Assembly (NCBI GenBank): GCA_934255105.1 | Contig: CAKQNH010000085.1 | Coordinates: 1-10,696 of the forward strand | Origin: an uncultured Pirellulaceae bacterium | Lineage (GTDB): Bacteria > Planctomycetota > Planctomycetia > Pirellulales > Pirellulaceae | DNA length: 10,696 nucleotides | Reading direction: 5' to 3' | Notes under the pieces: model-generated | Databases searched by the model: none | What the model saw: only the letters and a program-made list of their open reading frames with translations | Told to the model about the DNA's origin: nothing | Program-made: the position numbers and the translations under genes | Part shown: positions 1 to 6,117 of the stretch, piece after piece | Position numbering within the stretch: the first letter of the stretch is position 1 | Layout: each line of letters starts with the position of its first letter

Positions 1-498
1 GCGCTGCAGCACGGCTGTAAACAGTTGCATGTTGCTGGGGACGAGCAACGAATCGGGCCGCAGTCGCGTCTCATGCAGGGCGGAGTCGACCATGCGGCGG
101 CTGATCGCCTCAAACGAATCGGCTTGGTTGACCTGTGCATCGATCAACTGATAGATCTGTTCTTTGAAGTCGCCCAACTCTTCAGCGCTTTTATTTTCGA
201 CGCCGACGAAGCACACGCGACTGGCCATGGGCATACCGTGAGGCCCAATCGGCCCAGCGACAGCACCATCGCGACAGCGGCCGAGCAGCTTGGCGACCGA
301 TTCTTCCACCAGGGGCTTGTAGACCTCGCCTCCGGCTGAGTGACTGCCTACCATGTCCGGCGCATCCTTGCGTACCAAGTGGCCGTATTGATAGCTGCGG
401 CAGCCAGCCGTCCCCACCGCCGCCGAGATAGCCGCTGCAGTAGCGAGGCCCGACGAACTGAGTTGACACAAGAAGCCACGTCGATTGCTGAAAGTCAT
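1..498 (-). CDS. Putative LpoB-like exported lipoprotein (5' part, truncated by window edge)
   Basis: The reading frame is open from an ATG at 498 to the left edge (166 codons seen, no stop), so the C-terminus is missing. The N-terminus has a twin-arginine motif (NRRGFL, residues 5-10), a hydrophobic Ala/Ser stretch and a weak lipobox ending in Cys33 (TAGC), which suggests export, possibly by Tat, and lipid anchoring. After a linker the pattern YKPLVEESVAKLL, a short strand RVCFVGVENKSAEE, a helix, and then LRPDSLLVPSN matches in order what I remember of E. coli LpoB, the outer-membrane activator of the PBP1b peptidoglycan synthase. The similarity is distant, so the family is likely but the PBP-activating role is inference. 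An AGGAA lies 9 nt before the ATG. The helicase gene lies upstream on the same strand, but 248 bp and a repeat array separate them, so a shared operon is doubtful. Confidence 0.6.
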   Translation of the reverse strand, partial: MTFSNRRGFLCQLSSSGLATAAAISAAVGTAGCRSYQYGHLVRKDAPDMVGSHSAGGEVYKPLVEESVAKLLGRCRDGAVAGPIGPHGMPMASRVCFVGVENKSAEELGDFKEQIYQLIDAQVNQADSFEAISRRMVDSALHETRLRPDSLLVPSNMQLFTAVLQR

Positions 499-583
499 CG
501 TCCTTGATTCCTGATTCGGGGCGCGCGCACTCCCTTGCGCATTCGATAGTCTTAGTTCAATGTCGGCAATCGCCGCAAGGCTG

Positions 584-602
584 GGTAAGCTTCCAGCTTA
601 CC
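584..602. repeat. Perfect 8-bp-stem hairpin, solo copy related to the 25-bp repeats
   Basis: GGTAAGCT and AGCTTACC form a perfect 8-bp stem around a 3-nt loop (TCC). The core AAGCTTCCAGCTT is the same as in the tandem units starting 41 bp further on, so this is probably a detached member of that family. It lies in the gap between the helicase stop and the lipoprotein start. No T-run follows on either strand, so a canonical intrinsic terminator is not supported. Confidence 0.6.
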
Positions 603-642
603 TTTTCCGGAATCTCTCCAGAAACGCAGGCCCCCCGTGGGG

Positions 643-735
643 TAAGCTTCCAGCTTGTCGCGTGGAGTAAGCATCCAGCTTGTCTCGTGGGATAAGCTTC
701 CAGCTTGTCGCGTGGGATAAGCTTTTAGCCTGTCA
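643..735. repeat. 25-bp tandem repeat, about 3.7 units, just after the helicase gene
   Basis: Units begin at 643, 668, 693 and 718, an exact 25-bp period. The core is TAAGCTTCCAGCTTGTCGCG followed by TGG and two variable bases. The fourth unit is degenerate (TAAGCTTTTAGCCTGTC) and reaches to within a few bases of the helicase stop codon at 747-749. Each good unit contains AAGCT-TCC-AGCTT, a small inverted repeat. Units differ by only one or two bases, so the amplification is recent or kept homogeneous. There are no unique spacers, so this is not a CRISPR array. Confidence 0.9.
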
Positions 736-746
736 TCCCCCAACCC

Positions 747-2612
747 CTAAGCCTTCTTCTGAGCCTTCTTGCTCTTCACATGTGGCGGAGCGGTTTTGAA
801 CTTCTTAAACGGTCGTCCCGTAGCTTCCGCCCCGTCGTGCCCAGCCGCACTGTAGCCGTTGCTAGCATTCAGCAGCTTGATGCGCAATTGTTTACCAGAG
901 ACCCAAGTCTTCTGTAGCAACTGATAGACATCCTTGGGCATCCCTTCGGGCAAGTCGATCGTGCTATAGTTGCCACGAATATCGATCGAGCCAATATCCG
1001 AACCGGATATGCCCGCTTCGTTAGCGATTGCGCCGACGATATTGGCGGGGCGCACTCCATCGACTCGGCCAACTTCGATTTGATAGCGTTCCATACCTTG
1101 GCGTGGTGGTCCGCTGGGGCGTCGCCCCGCATTACCCTCGCGGCCGCCATCGTCGCGGAAGTCGCGACCGCTTCGCTCGCCGCGCGAATCGCGATCGCTG
1201 CGGCCAGAATCAAAGGTAGCCGACTTGGGTAGGTCGTTGACCAGTAGCGGTTGGTCGCCGCGAACCATTTTGGCAAATGCGGCTGCCACCATCTCCAGCG
1301 GTTGCTCCGTCTCGGCAGCTACCTCTTCTACCATTTTCTTGTACACGCCCAGATCAGCAGAGCTGGCGAGCGTCTTGATGGCCTGAGCCTTGAAGCGTTC
1401 GATGCGTTTGAGATTGATCTCGCGCGAGCGTGGCGGTTCGACGACAGTGATCTTGCCATTGGTAGCCCGCTCGATCAACCGCAGCTTGCCGCGTTGGCGG
1501 AACGTCAAGAAGATCACTGCCACACCGCTGCGGCCAGCTCGGCCCGTACGACCAATGCGGTGTACGTAGGATTCGCTGTCGTGCGGCAGATCGTAGTTGA
1601 AAACGTGGCTGATGCGTTGTACGTCCAAGCCGCGTGCGGCCACGTCGGTAGCCACCAAGATATTCAATTGTCCCGACTTGAGTTGATCCACGGTCCGTTG
1701 GCGACGCGCTTGTGGCAGGTCACCGTTGAGCGCCGCGGCTGAAAGCCCCAGAGCGCACAGTCGCTCGGCCACGGCAACCGTCGAGTCCTTAGTCTTGGTG
1801 AAGACGATTACTCCATCGGTATCCTCTATTTCCAGCATCCGCGCCAACAGCTCGGGTTTGTCCCCTTCGTTGACAAATACGCAGCGCTGCTCGATCGATT
1901 CGGACGTCTGCGACTTGCGATCGATGGTAACGGTAGTAGCGTCTTTCAAGTGTTGTTCGGCGATACGGCGGATCTGCGGCGGCATCGTAGCCGAGAACAG
2001 CGCGATCTGCTTTTCAGCCGGTGTATTCTCCAGCACGAACTCGACATCTTCCAAGAAGCCCATGTTGAGCATTTCATCCGCTTCGTCCAGCACCAGACAG
2101 CGGATTGACTCCAGGCTGAGCGTTCCGCGCTTGATGTGGTCGAGCACGCGGCCGGGCGTACCCACGACGACATGCACACCCTTGCGCAGTGCGCGAAGTT
2201 GCGGGTCGTAATCCGCTCCGCCATAGATGGCAGCGATGCGCAGCTTGGGCATGCACGCACCATACGTCTTAAACGACTCGGCGACTTGCGTAGCCAATTC
2301 GCGAGTCGGCGCCAGCACCAGGACTTGCGGTGCCGTGCCGGTCGACATCTCCAGTCGCGACAGGATAGGGAGCGCAAAAGCGGCCGTCTTGCCCGTACCG
2401 GTCTGAGATTGTGCAAGCACGTCTTGGCCATCGAGCATGTGCGGGATGATTTGCATCTGCACATCGGTAGGCGTCATGTAACCAGCCATTTGCACGGCTA
2501 ATTGCACGTCATCGCTCAGAGGCAGATCGCGGAAGACGAGCGTGTCGGCATCGAGGCCAGCAGCAGCGGAAGCGGAAACGTCGGTAGATACGTCGAGCAC
2601 AGTAGATGTCAT
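747..2612 (-). CDS. deaD: DEAD-box ATP-dependent RNA helicase, DeaD/CsdA type
   Basis: This 621-aa protein unwinds short RNA duplexes using ATP; family members act in ribosome assembly, cold adaptation and RNA turnover in the cytoplasm. All core motifs are present in order: Q motif (F27 to Q52), AQSQTGTGKT (67-76, Walker A), PTRELA (102-107), GG (131-132), TPGR (152-155), DEAD (176-179), SAT (207-209), IVFTKTK (269-275), ATDVAARGLD (321-330) and HRIGRTGR (351-358). A helical region follows, then an Arg/Gly/Asp-rich linker (about 468-507), a DbpA-type RNA-binding domain (about 508-582, including IVGAIANEAGIS) and a Lys-rich tail ending KSKKAQKKA. This order and length match E. coli DeaD (about 629 aa), not the shorter RhlE or DbpA. 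The ATG at 2612 has no obvious Shine-Dalgarno site; it is chosen because the Q motif follows about 25 residues later. The gene stands alone, divergent from metF. Confidence 0.95.
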   Translation of the reverse strand: MTSTVLDVSTDVSASAAAGLDADTLVFRDLPLSDDVQLAVQMAGYMTPTDVQMQIIPHMLDGQDVLAQSQTGTGKTAAFALPILSRLEMSTGTAPQVLVLAPTRELATQVAESFKTYGACMPKLRIAAIYGGADYDPQLRALRKGVHVVVGTPGRVLDHIKRGTLSLESIRCLVLDEADEMLNMGFLEDVEFVLENTPAEKQIALFSATMPPQIRRIAEQHLKDATTVTIDRKSQTSESIEQRCVFVNEGDKPELLARMLEIEDTDGVIVFTKTKDSTVAVAERLCALGLSAAALNGDLPQARRQRTVDQLKSGQLNILVATDVAARGLDVQRISHVFNYDLPHDSESYVHRIGRTGRAGRSGVAVIFLTFRQRGKLRLIERATNGKITVVEPPRSREINLKRIERFKAQAIKTLASSADLGVYKKMVEEVAAETEQPLEMVAAAFAKMVRGDQPLLVNDLPKSATFDSGRSDRDSRGERSGRDFRDDGGREGNAGRRPSGPPRQGMERYQIEVGRVDGVRPANIVGAIANEAGISGSDIGSIDIRGNYSTIDLPEGMPKDVYQLLQKTWVSGKQLRIKLLNASNGYSAAGHDGAEATGRPFKKFKTAPPHVKSKKAQKKA

Positions 2613-2828
2613 CGGAGAGTGATTACCCTTAGGCCAGATTGCCGGTCCAAGAACGATGGCCGGTCAATAATTCAGAAGGCCCAAAAGCGGTTCACACATA
2701 CGTCCGCAAGCTAAATCGAGGCCATAAGGCGCCTCGGCGATTCGGGCTCGTTCTATTCCAAGCCCTTCAGATTACCTCACCCCCTCATCAATCGTAAGGT
2801 CAAATTGCCAGAATTCCTCAGGCATTTA

Positions 2829-2873
2829 GTGGCGAAGCCACGGCAGCACGTAGCCGTGGGTGTCAACCCACGG
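2829..2873. repeat. Double-hairpin intergenic repeat
   Basis: Two perfect stem-loops lie side by side: GTGGC-GAA-GCCAC (2829-2841) and CCGTGGGT-GTCA-ACCCACGG (2854-2873, 8-bp stem). The wording (chromosomal hairpin with CCGTGGGT and ACCCACGG arms) is of a kind I associate with dispersed repeats of planctomycete genomes. Its role is unknown. It lies about 170 bp before the metF start, too far upstream to be part of the proposed leader. Confidence 0.65.
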
Positions 2874-2957
2874 ATCAGTGCTTTTGTGATCTTTGCGATC
2901 TTTCTCGGCAACACTACTCGCGATGCCGGCGCAAACTCTCCCACAGCCCGACTTGGG

Positions 2958-2987
2958 TTGGGCAAACTCAACTTTGGCAGTTATAGT
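2958..2987 (+). promoter_or_regulatory. Candidate sigma70-type promoter of metF
   Basis: TTGGGC (2958-2963) and TATAGT (2982-2987) are separated by 18 bp and stand on the correct strand. Transcription would begin near 2994, giving a leader of about 50 nt to the ATG at 3044. This would leave the more upstream in-frame ATG at 2990 outside the transcript, in agreement with the protein homology. It is a sequence match only. Confidence 0.4.
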
Positions 2988-3043
2988 AGATGCCTGCGCG
3001 AGTCTCCTTGTCTACTTCTTCCTTCACGTATCAATCGGCACCC

Positions 3044-3916
3044 ATGAGTCTATCGAGAGCCTATTCATCAGGTCGTTGCGTTCTATCCTTTGAGCTATTC
3101 CCACCCAAATCCGACGCTGGCATGGTCGATTTGATGAAGTCGGTCGAGGAGCTCAACATTCATCGCCCCGATTTTTTTACTTGCACCTATGGAGCTGGCG
3201 GGTCGACCAGAGATCGCACGCTGACCATTACGGCTCAGGTGCGTTCCCAGTTGCAGATACCAGTCGCCTCGCACTTGACCTGCGTCGGTTCCACGCGGGA
3301 CCAACTGCGAGAATACCTGCGCGCCGCCGAAGAGCGAGGCGTGGACTATATCGTGGCCTTGCGTGGTGATCCGCCACAAGGCGAAACGGCCTTTACTGCC
3401 GTCGCAGGGGGCTTGGGCTATGCCAACGAACTCGTGGAATTGATTCGCGCCGAGTTTCCCAGCTTTGGCATTCTGGTTGCCGGCTATCCCGAGGTGCATC
3501 AAGAGGCCAGCGATGCCAAGTCGGACATGGACAACTTGGTTCGCAAGGTCGACGCGGGTGCCGACGTGATTGTGACTCAGTTGTTTTACGACAACGACGA
3601 TTTCTTTCGCTTCCGCGACGACTGCGTTGCCGCGGGCATTCGCGTGCCCATTGTGCCCGGATTGCTCCCCGTGTTGAGCCTCAAGCAGGTGCAGCGCATA
3701 GCCAGTCTGTGCAAAGCCAAGCTGCCCGACGAGTTCGTTGCTCGGCTTGAGAAGAAAGACGACGCCGACTCTCAATTCGCTGTGGGCGTTGACCACGCGA
3801 TAGCGCAGACGCAGGGGCTGATCGACGGAGGCGTGCCCGGCATCCACTTTTACGTCCTCAACCGGTCCACCGCCACCAACCAAATCCTAGCTGGCGTAAC
3901 CGGCCTCAACCGCTAA
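3044..3916 (+). CDS. metF: 5,10-methylenetetrahydrofolate reductase (MetF)
   Basis: This flavoenzyme reduces 5,10-methylene-THF to 5-methyl-THF, the methyl donor for methionine synthesis, in the cytoplasm. The 290-aa product matches the bacterial MetF length (E. coli 296). Motifs in order are FELFPPK with the likely catalytic Glu17 (Glu28 in E. coli), CTYGAGGSTRDRT (47-59), HLTC (77-80), VALRGDPPQG (104-113, with the conserved RGD), YPEVHQEA (148-155), KVDAGADVIVTQLFYD (168-183), PGLLPVLS (205-212) and HFYVLNR (268-274). The frame also has an ATG at 2990 that would add 18 residues. I prefer 3044 because the family starts only 10-20 residues before the FELFPPK motif and because the candidate promoter overlaps the upstream ATG. 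Neither start has a good Shine-Dalgarno site. It is a single gene with no met or folate neighbour in the window, and a hairpin repeat array begins 40 bp after its stop. Confidence 0.95.
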   Translation: MSLSRAYSSGRCVLSFELFPPKSDAGMVDLMKSVEELNIHRPDFFTCTYGAGGSTRDRTLTITAQVRSQLQIPVASHLTCVGSTRDQLREYLRAAEERGVDYIVALRGDPPQGETAFTAVAGGLGYANELVELIRAEFPSFGILVAGYPEVHQEASDAKSDMDNLVRKVDAGADVIVTQLFYDNDDFFRFRDDCVAAGIRVPIVPGLLPVLSLKQVQRIASLCKAKLPDEFVARLEKKDDADSQFAVGVDHAIAQTQGLIDGGVPGIHFYVLNRSTATNQILAGVTGLNR

Positions 3917-3955
3917 CCCGTAATCGCCTCCTTGACTTTCGCACTATTCACTTCG

Positions 3956-4115
3956 GTAGAACGGGCACTCCTGCCCGCTTCCCTGCCGTAGCACGGGCAC
4001 TCCTGCCCGCTTCCCTGCCGTAGAACGGGCCTCCTGCCCGTTTTCCTATCCGTAGCACGAGCACTCCTGCCCGTTTCACTGTCGTAGAACGGGCACTCCT
4101 GCCCGTTTTATACCC
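3956..4115 (+). repeat. Tandem array of five 32-bp hairpin units downstream of metF
   Basis: Units start at 3956, 3988, 4020, 4052 and 4084, an exact 32-bp period. Each starts GTAG(A/C)AC and holds the stem ACGGGC-ACTCCT-GCCCGT/C, then a CT-rich linker of about 10 bp. Unit 3 has lost one loop base but has a linker longer by one, so the period is kept. Unit 4 has a stem mismatch (ACGAGC). Units 3 and 5 have a GTTTT tail after the stem, which looks like an intrinsic terminator for metF, but the T-runs are short. There are no unique spacers, so it is not CRISPR. GTAG-(A/C)ACGGGC hairpins are, as I recall, widespread in planctomycete genomes. Confidence 0.9.
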
Positions 4116-4146
4116 CACAATTCATTCCCTACCCACGCGAATCGTA

Positions 4147-4271
4147 CCCCTGCCCGCGCAGCGGGAGGGGTCGAGCCTAGGCGAGGGGGAGGGCGGCGAC
4201 GGCTTGCACACAGATGTAGATTGCGCTTGCCCTCTCCCTCGCTTAGGCTCGACCTCTCCCAAAGGGAGAGG
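4147..4271. repeat. Large inverted-repeat element with hairpin ends
   Basis: Two 25-bp arms (4169-4193 and 4230-4254) are inverted copies of each other with 23 of 25 matches; the shared core reads GGTCGAGCCTA(G/A)GCGAGG on the left arm. They enclose a 36-bp unique centre. Outside each arm stands a further hairpin: CCCCTGCCCGC/GCGGGAGGGG with one bulged base (4147-4170) and CCTCTCCC-AAA-GGGAGAGG (4253-4271, perfect). The whole can fold into a multi-branched structure. No transposase lies near, so it is either a non-autonomous (MITE/REP-like) element or a folded non-coding element. The call of an inverted repeat is certain; its nature is not. Confidence 0.8.
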
Positions 4272-4275
4272 ATCC

Positions 4276-4328
4276 AGTGAGAGCAGAGCCAGTGCGAGCA
4301 GAGCTAGTGCAAGCAGAGCTAGTGCAAG
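4276..4328. repeat. 15-bp tandem repeat, about 3.5 units
   Basis: Units begin at 4276, 4291, 4306 and 4321 (partial) with the consensus AGTGCAAGCAGAGCT. It directly follows the inverted-repeat element and ends 44 bp before the stop codon of the minus-strand lipoprotein gene. The period is a multiple of three, and one minus-strand frame reads it as a Leu/Ala repeat, but that frame overlaps a better gene and has no support as protein. Confidence 0.85.
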
Positions 4329-4372
4329 AATATCGATAGGGAAATGGTTCGCGAAAAGATGAAAAGAATCCT

Positions 4373-5122
4373 CTAGCGATTGATAGGCGCATCGCTGAGC
4401 TGCGGAGAAGCGATCTGCTGTGGATATTCTGGCAGACTTGGTGTTCCCGTCCCGCCCGTCGAAGCGTCGGGGAACGTCGGCAGAGCAGGTAAAACTGAAG
4501 CGGCTTGGCTTGGCAGCTCGGCGGCGATCTTGCCCGTCGTTGGCGAGGTTTGCCCAGTCACCGCATCGATTGTGGACTGGAGTGCCGCCGCGTTTTCGAA
4601 GTCGAGCACGAGGGCCTGTTCCGTGCCTGGAATGGTCACACCAATGCCTGCAATGCGCCAACCTTCGGAATCCAGGTGGACTTCGCAGACGATATCCATA
4701 ACTTCCGCTGGGCTGTCAGCGGTGGCAGGTTCAGTCCACGTGCATTCGACCAGGGCAACATCCTTCTCGGCATAAGGAAAACCAACACGGCCAATTTTGT
4801 ACTGGCCTGCCGGCGTACCCAGGGGCTGAATGCTATAGTCTGTTTTGGCGAGTTCTTGACGAGCGAGGCTGGTAAGAACGCCATTGGCCGCACGCTCATC
4901 TCCTTTGCGCAGGCTATCCAGGAAAATTGCTACGGTTTCCGCCGGCGCAGTTTCAGCACCGTCATTGACGACCGTCACGCTATCCGCAGCCGGAACTGCC
5001 GCAGGCGTCGCTTGCTGAGCAGTTGGTGCAGCGGTCTTGGCTGTATCTCCGCAGCCAATCATCAGCGGCAATCCCAGCGTGGTCATAGCGAGGGCGGCAG
5101 CCGTGAATTTGATCAATCTCAT
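4373..5122 (-). CDS. Exported lipoprotein of unknown function with probable NTF2-like domain
   Basis: The 249-aa product starts MRLIKF, followed by a hydrophobic segment and Cys24 in LMIGC, a fair lipobox, so export and lipid anchoring are likely. A low-complexity Ala/Thr/Pro linker (25-60) leads to a compact domain (about 65-175): helices with TVAIFLDSLRKGDERAANGVLTS, then strands with VALVECTWTEP, IVCEVHLDSEGWRIAGIGV and LVLDFEN. This helix-then-sheet pattern with a Trp-Arg-Ile strand is typical of NTF2-like/DUF4878-type domains, and I recall similar planctomycete lipoproteins without known function. A Pro/Ser/Thr-rich tail ends at residue 249. The frame is open up to 5272, but the ATG at 5122 is chosen because the signal peptide begins there and AGGAA lies 7 nt upstream. 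The gene stands alone, with a candidate promoter at 5209-5238. No enzymatic role can be assigned. Confidence 0.8.
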   Translation of the reverse strand: MRLIKFTAAALAMTTLGLPLMIGCGDTAKTAAPTAQQATPAAVPAADSVTVVNDGAETAPAETVAIFLDSLRKGDERAANGVLTSLARQELAKTDYSIQPLGTPAGQYKIGRVGFPYAEKDVALVECTWTEPATADSPAEVMDIVCEVHLDSEGWRIAGIGVTIPGTEQALVLDFENAAALQSTIDAVTGQTSPTTGKIAAELPSQAASVLPALPTFPDASTGGTGTPSLPEYPQQIASPQLSDAPINR

Positions 5123-5208
5123 GGGAAAGTTCCTATGTACGTATGTATCTGAAGTGTCGACGTTGATTCGATTAAGCATCACGGATGGGGGCGGCTCGTA
5201 TCGCTCAG

Positions 5209-5238
5209 TAAATAGTCGTCGCGGCTCGGAAGCGTCAA
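5209..5238 (-). promoter_or_regulatory. Candidate sigma70-type promoter of the lipoprotein gene
   Basis: Read on the minus strand, TTGACG (5238-5233) and TATTTA (5214-5209) are 18 bp apart. The -35 hexamer differs from consensus at one base and the -10 at two. Transcription would start near 5202, giving a leader of about 80 nt before the ATG at 5122. It also supports the start at 5122 over the longer frame from 5272, which would begin upstream of the promoter. Confidence 0.45.
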
Positions 5239-5344
5239 GAGCAATGCGCGTTAAACCGAAGGCAAGCGGCACGCAAGTTAGCTTTGTGGCGGGGCCGATT
5301 GGCGAGTTGTTACCACCCGGAGGCAGGTGAATCGAGGCATTGGG

Positions 5345-5844
5345 TCACGCCACCACGTCGATAACTACTTTGCCGACGTGCTGTTGGCTGCTGAGGTATT
5401 GATATGCGGCGTACGTTTCGGAGAACGGGAAAACCTTGTCGATAACCGGTTCAATTTTATGCAACTCGATTATGCGGTTCATGCGCTCGAACAATTCGAC
5501 GCTACCGACGTAGATGCCGCGAACCGTCTGCGCGTTCATCAAGGCATGGGTCATGTTTGGTTCGCCTTGTTCGAGCAGGCCGATCAGCGACACGGTTCCA
5601 CCGACTCGTGTGGCTTGCAACGATCGACCCAGCGTTCCCGTACCGCCAAGTCGGATAAAGCAGTGACCGGCCGAGTGTCGTTTCGCGGATAACCCCCTTT
5701 GGCAACTACTATATCTCGGTAATTCAGACTACATGCCTTGACGGCAATACGCACCTGGTGTGACTTAAGCGGCGGCGGATCGAAATCCTGTTGCACGAGT
5801 GAATCGGGAAGTCCAGCGGCGGAGATAACTTGGTAGCGTTTCAT
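5345..5844 (-). pseudogene. Zinc-type alcohol dehydrogenase/quinone oxidoreductase remnant, middle deleted and frame shifted
   Basis: Two ends of one medium-chain dehydrogenase/reductase are recognisable in different frames. From the ATG at 5844, residues 1-65 are the family N-terminus (GroES-like fold, with SLNYRDIVVAKGGYP at 39-53, up to ALSD). After 5650 the frame loses all similarity and stops at 5584-5586. In another frame, from about 5647 to the TGA at 5345, the normal C-terminal part continues (GGTGTLGRSLQATRVGG, then SLIGLLEQGEPN, PVIDKVFPFSETYAAYQYL and the terminal GKVVIDV). A complete member has about 330 residues. Here only about 165 remain, so most of the catalytic domain's end and the nucleotide-binding Rossmann core are gone (about 500 bp), and the joint is out of frame. 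Both ends are still well conserved, which suggests a fairly recent loss. It cannot encode a working enzyme. Confidence 0.88.
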
Positions 5845-6053
5845 GGATATCCAGCTTGTAGTACAGGGACCGAGGGGCCTGACGAATCGGTGTTAAGCAG
5901 GTGAAAATGCATGACCGCGTGTTTTCTCCCATCACTCGCAAACAGCACGGCAAAAGAATGGAGGCAAAGATAGCCACTGTATCGGAAAGAAATCGTTGCG
6001 CGAAGTCACGCACAACGAGCAGGCAGCGCGCCGAACTCTCCTGTGGCTTTATT
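5845..6053. other. Intergenic stretch without recognisable features
   Basis: No gene, RNA or strong repeat is visible. A short plus-strand frame (5901-6113) runs through it into the inverted repeat and has no ribosome-binding site or recognisable sequence, so I do not call it. The segment would hold the former promoter of the pseudogene. TATCCAGCTTGT at its left edge resembles part of the 25-bp repeat unit at 668, but 11 matching bases may be chance. Confidence 0.5.
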
Positions 6054-6116
6054 TTCCTACCTCCATTTTCCTACCGGAACGGCTCTTGTGATTTGGTAGG
6101 AAGGTGGAGGTAGGAA
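6054..6116. repeat. Long inverted repeat directly after the Ntn hydrolase stop; possible terminator
   Basis: The 22-bp arms 6054-6075 and 6095-6116 are inverted copies with 20 of 22 matches, separated by 19 nt. The left arm reads TTCCTACCTCCA, TT, TTCCTACC and so also contains an internal TTCCTACC duplication. The right arm ends one base before the minus-strand stop codon at 6118-6120, so the hydrolase mRNA would end in this hairpin. On the minus strand it is followed by AAAATAAA and not a U-run, so it fits mRNA 3'-end protection or a non-canonical terminator better than a classic intrinsic one. Confidence 0.75.
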
Positions 6117-6117
6117 T

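Larger units (their letters stand above)
2613..3043. other. Divergent intergenic region between helicase and metF
   Basis: This 431-bp stretch separates the two start codons and must hold promoters for both genes. I see no convincing gene in it. The short frames here carry no recognisable domain, and the one starting at 2990 is only an upstream extension of metF. It holds a hairpin repeat pair (2829-2873) and a plausible metF promoter (2958-2987). I see no clear -10/-35 pair for the helicase and no recognisable SAM or cobalamin riboswitch before metF. Confidence 0.6.

Noticed and set aside
1946..2464. Minus-strand Arg/Ser/Cys-rich frame of 172 codons
   Set aside because: It is a shifted reading of the helicase core; the helicase frame carries all the motifs.
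2613..3043. SAM or cobalamin riboswitch before metF
   Set aside because: I see no conserved core of these riboswitches; the only strong stems are the repeat hairpins, and the predicted leader is only about 50 nt.
3095..3883. Long minus-strand frame (262 codons) opposite metF
   Set aside because: It lies wholly antisense to a gene with unmistakable MetF motifs, has no recognisable domain and no ribosome-binding site.
3956..4115. CRISPR array
   Set aside because: The units are fully repeated head to tail with no unique spacers, each unit holds its own hairpin, and there are no cas genes. The same holds for the arrays at 643-735 and 7334-7397.
4122..4661. Minus-strand frame with Leu/Ala repeats (LALAL) encoded by the 15-bp repeat
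   Set aside because: The repeat reads as a hydrophobic stretch only because 15 is divisible by three. The frame overlaps the 3' part of the lipoprotein gene and runs through the inverted-repeat element; it looks like chance.
4505..5152. Plus-strand frame of 215 codons
   Set aside because: It is antisense to the lipoprotein gene, which has a signal peptide, a ribosome-binding site and a promoter candidate; this frame has no family features.
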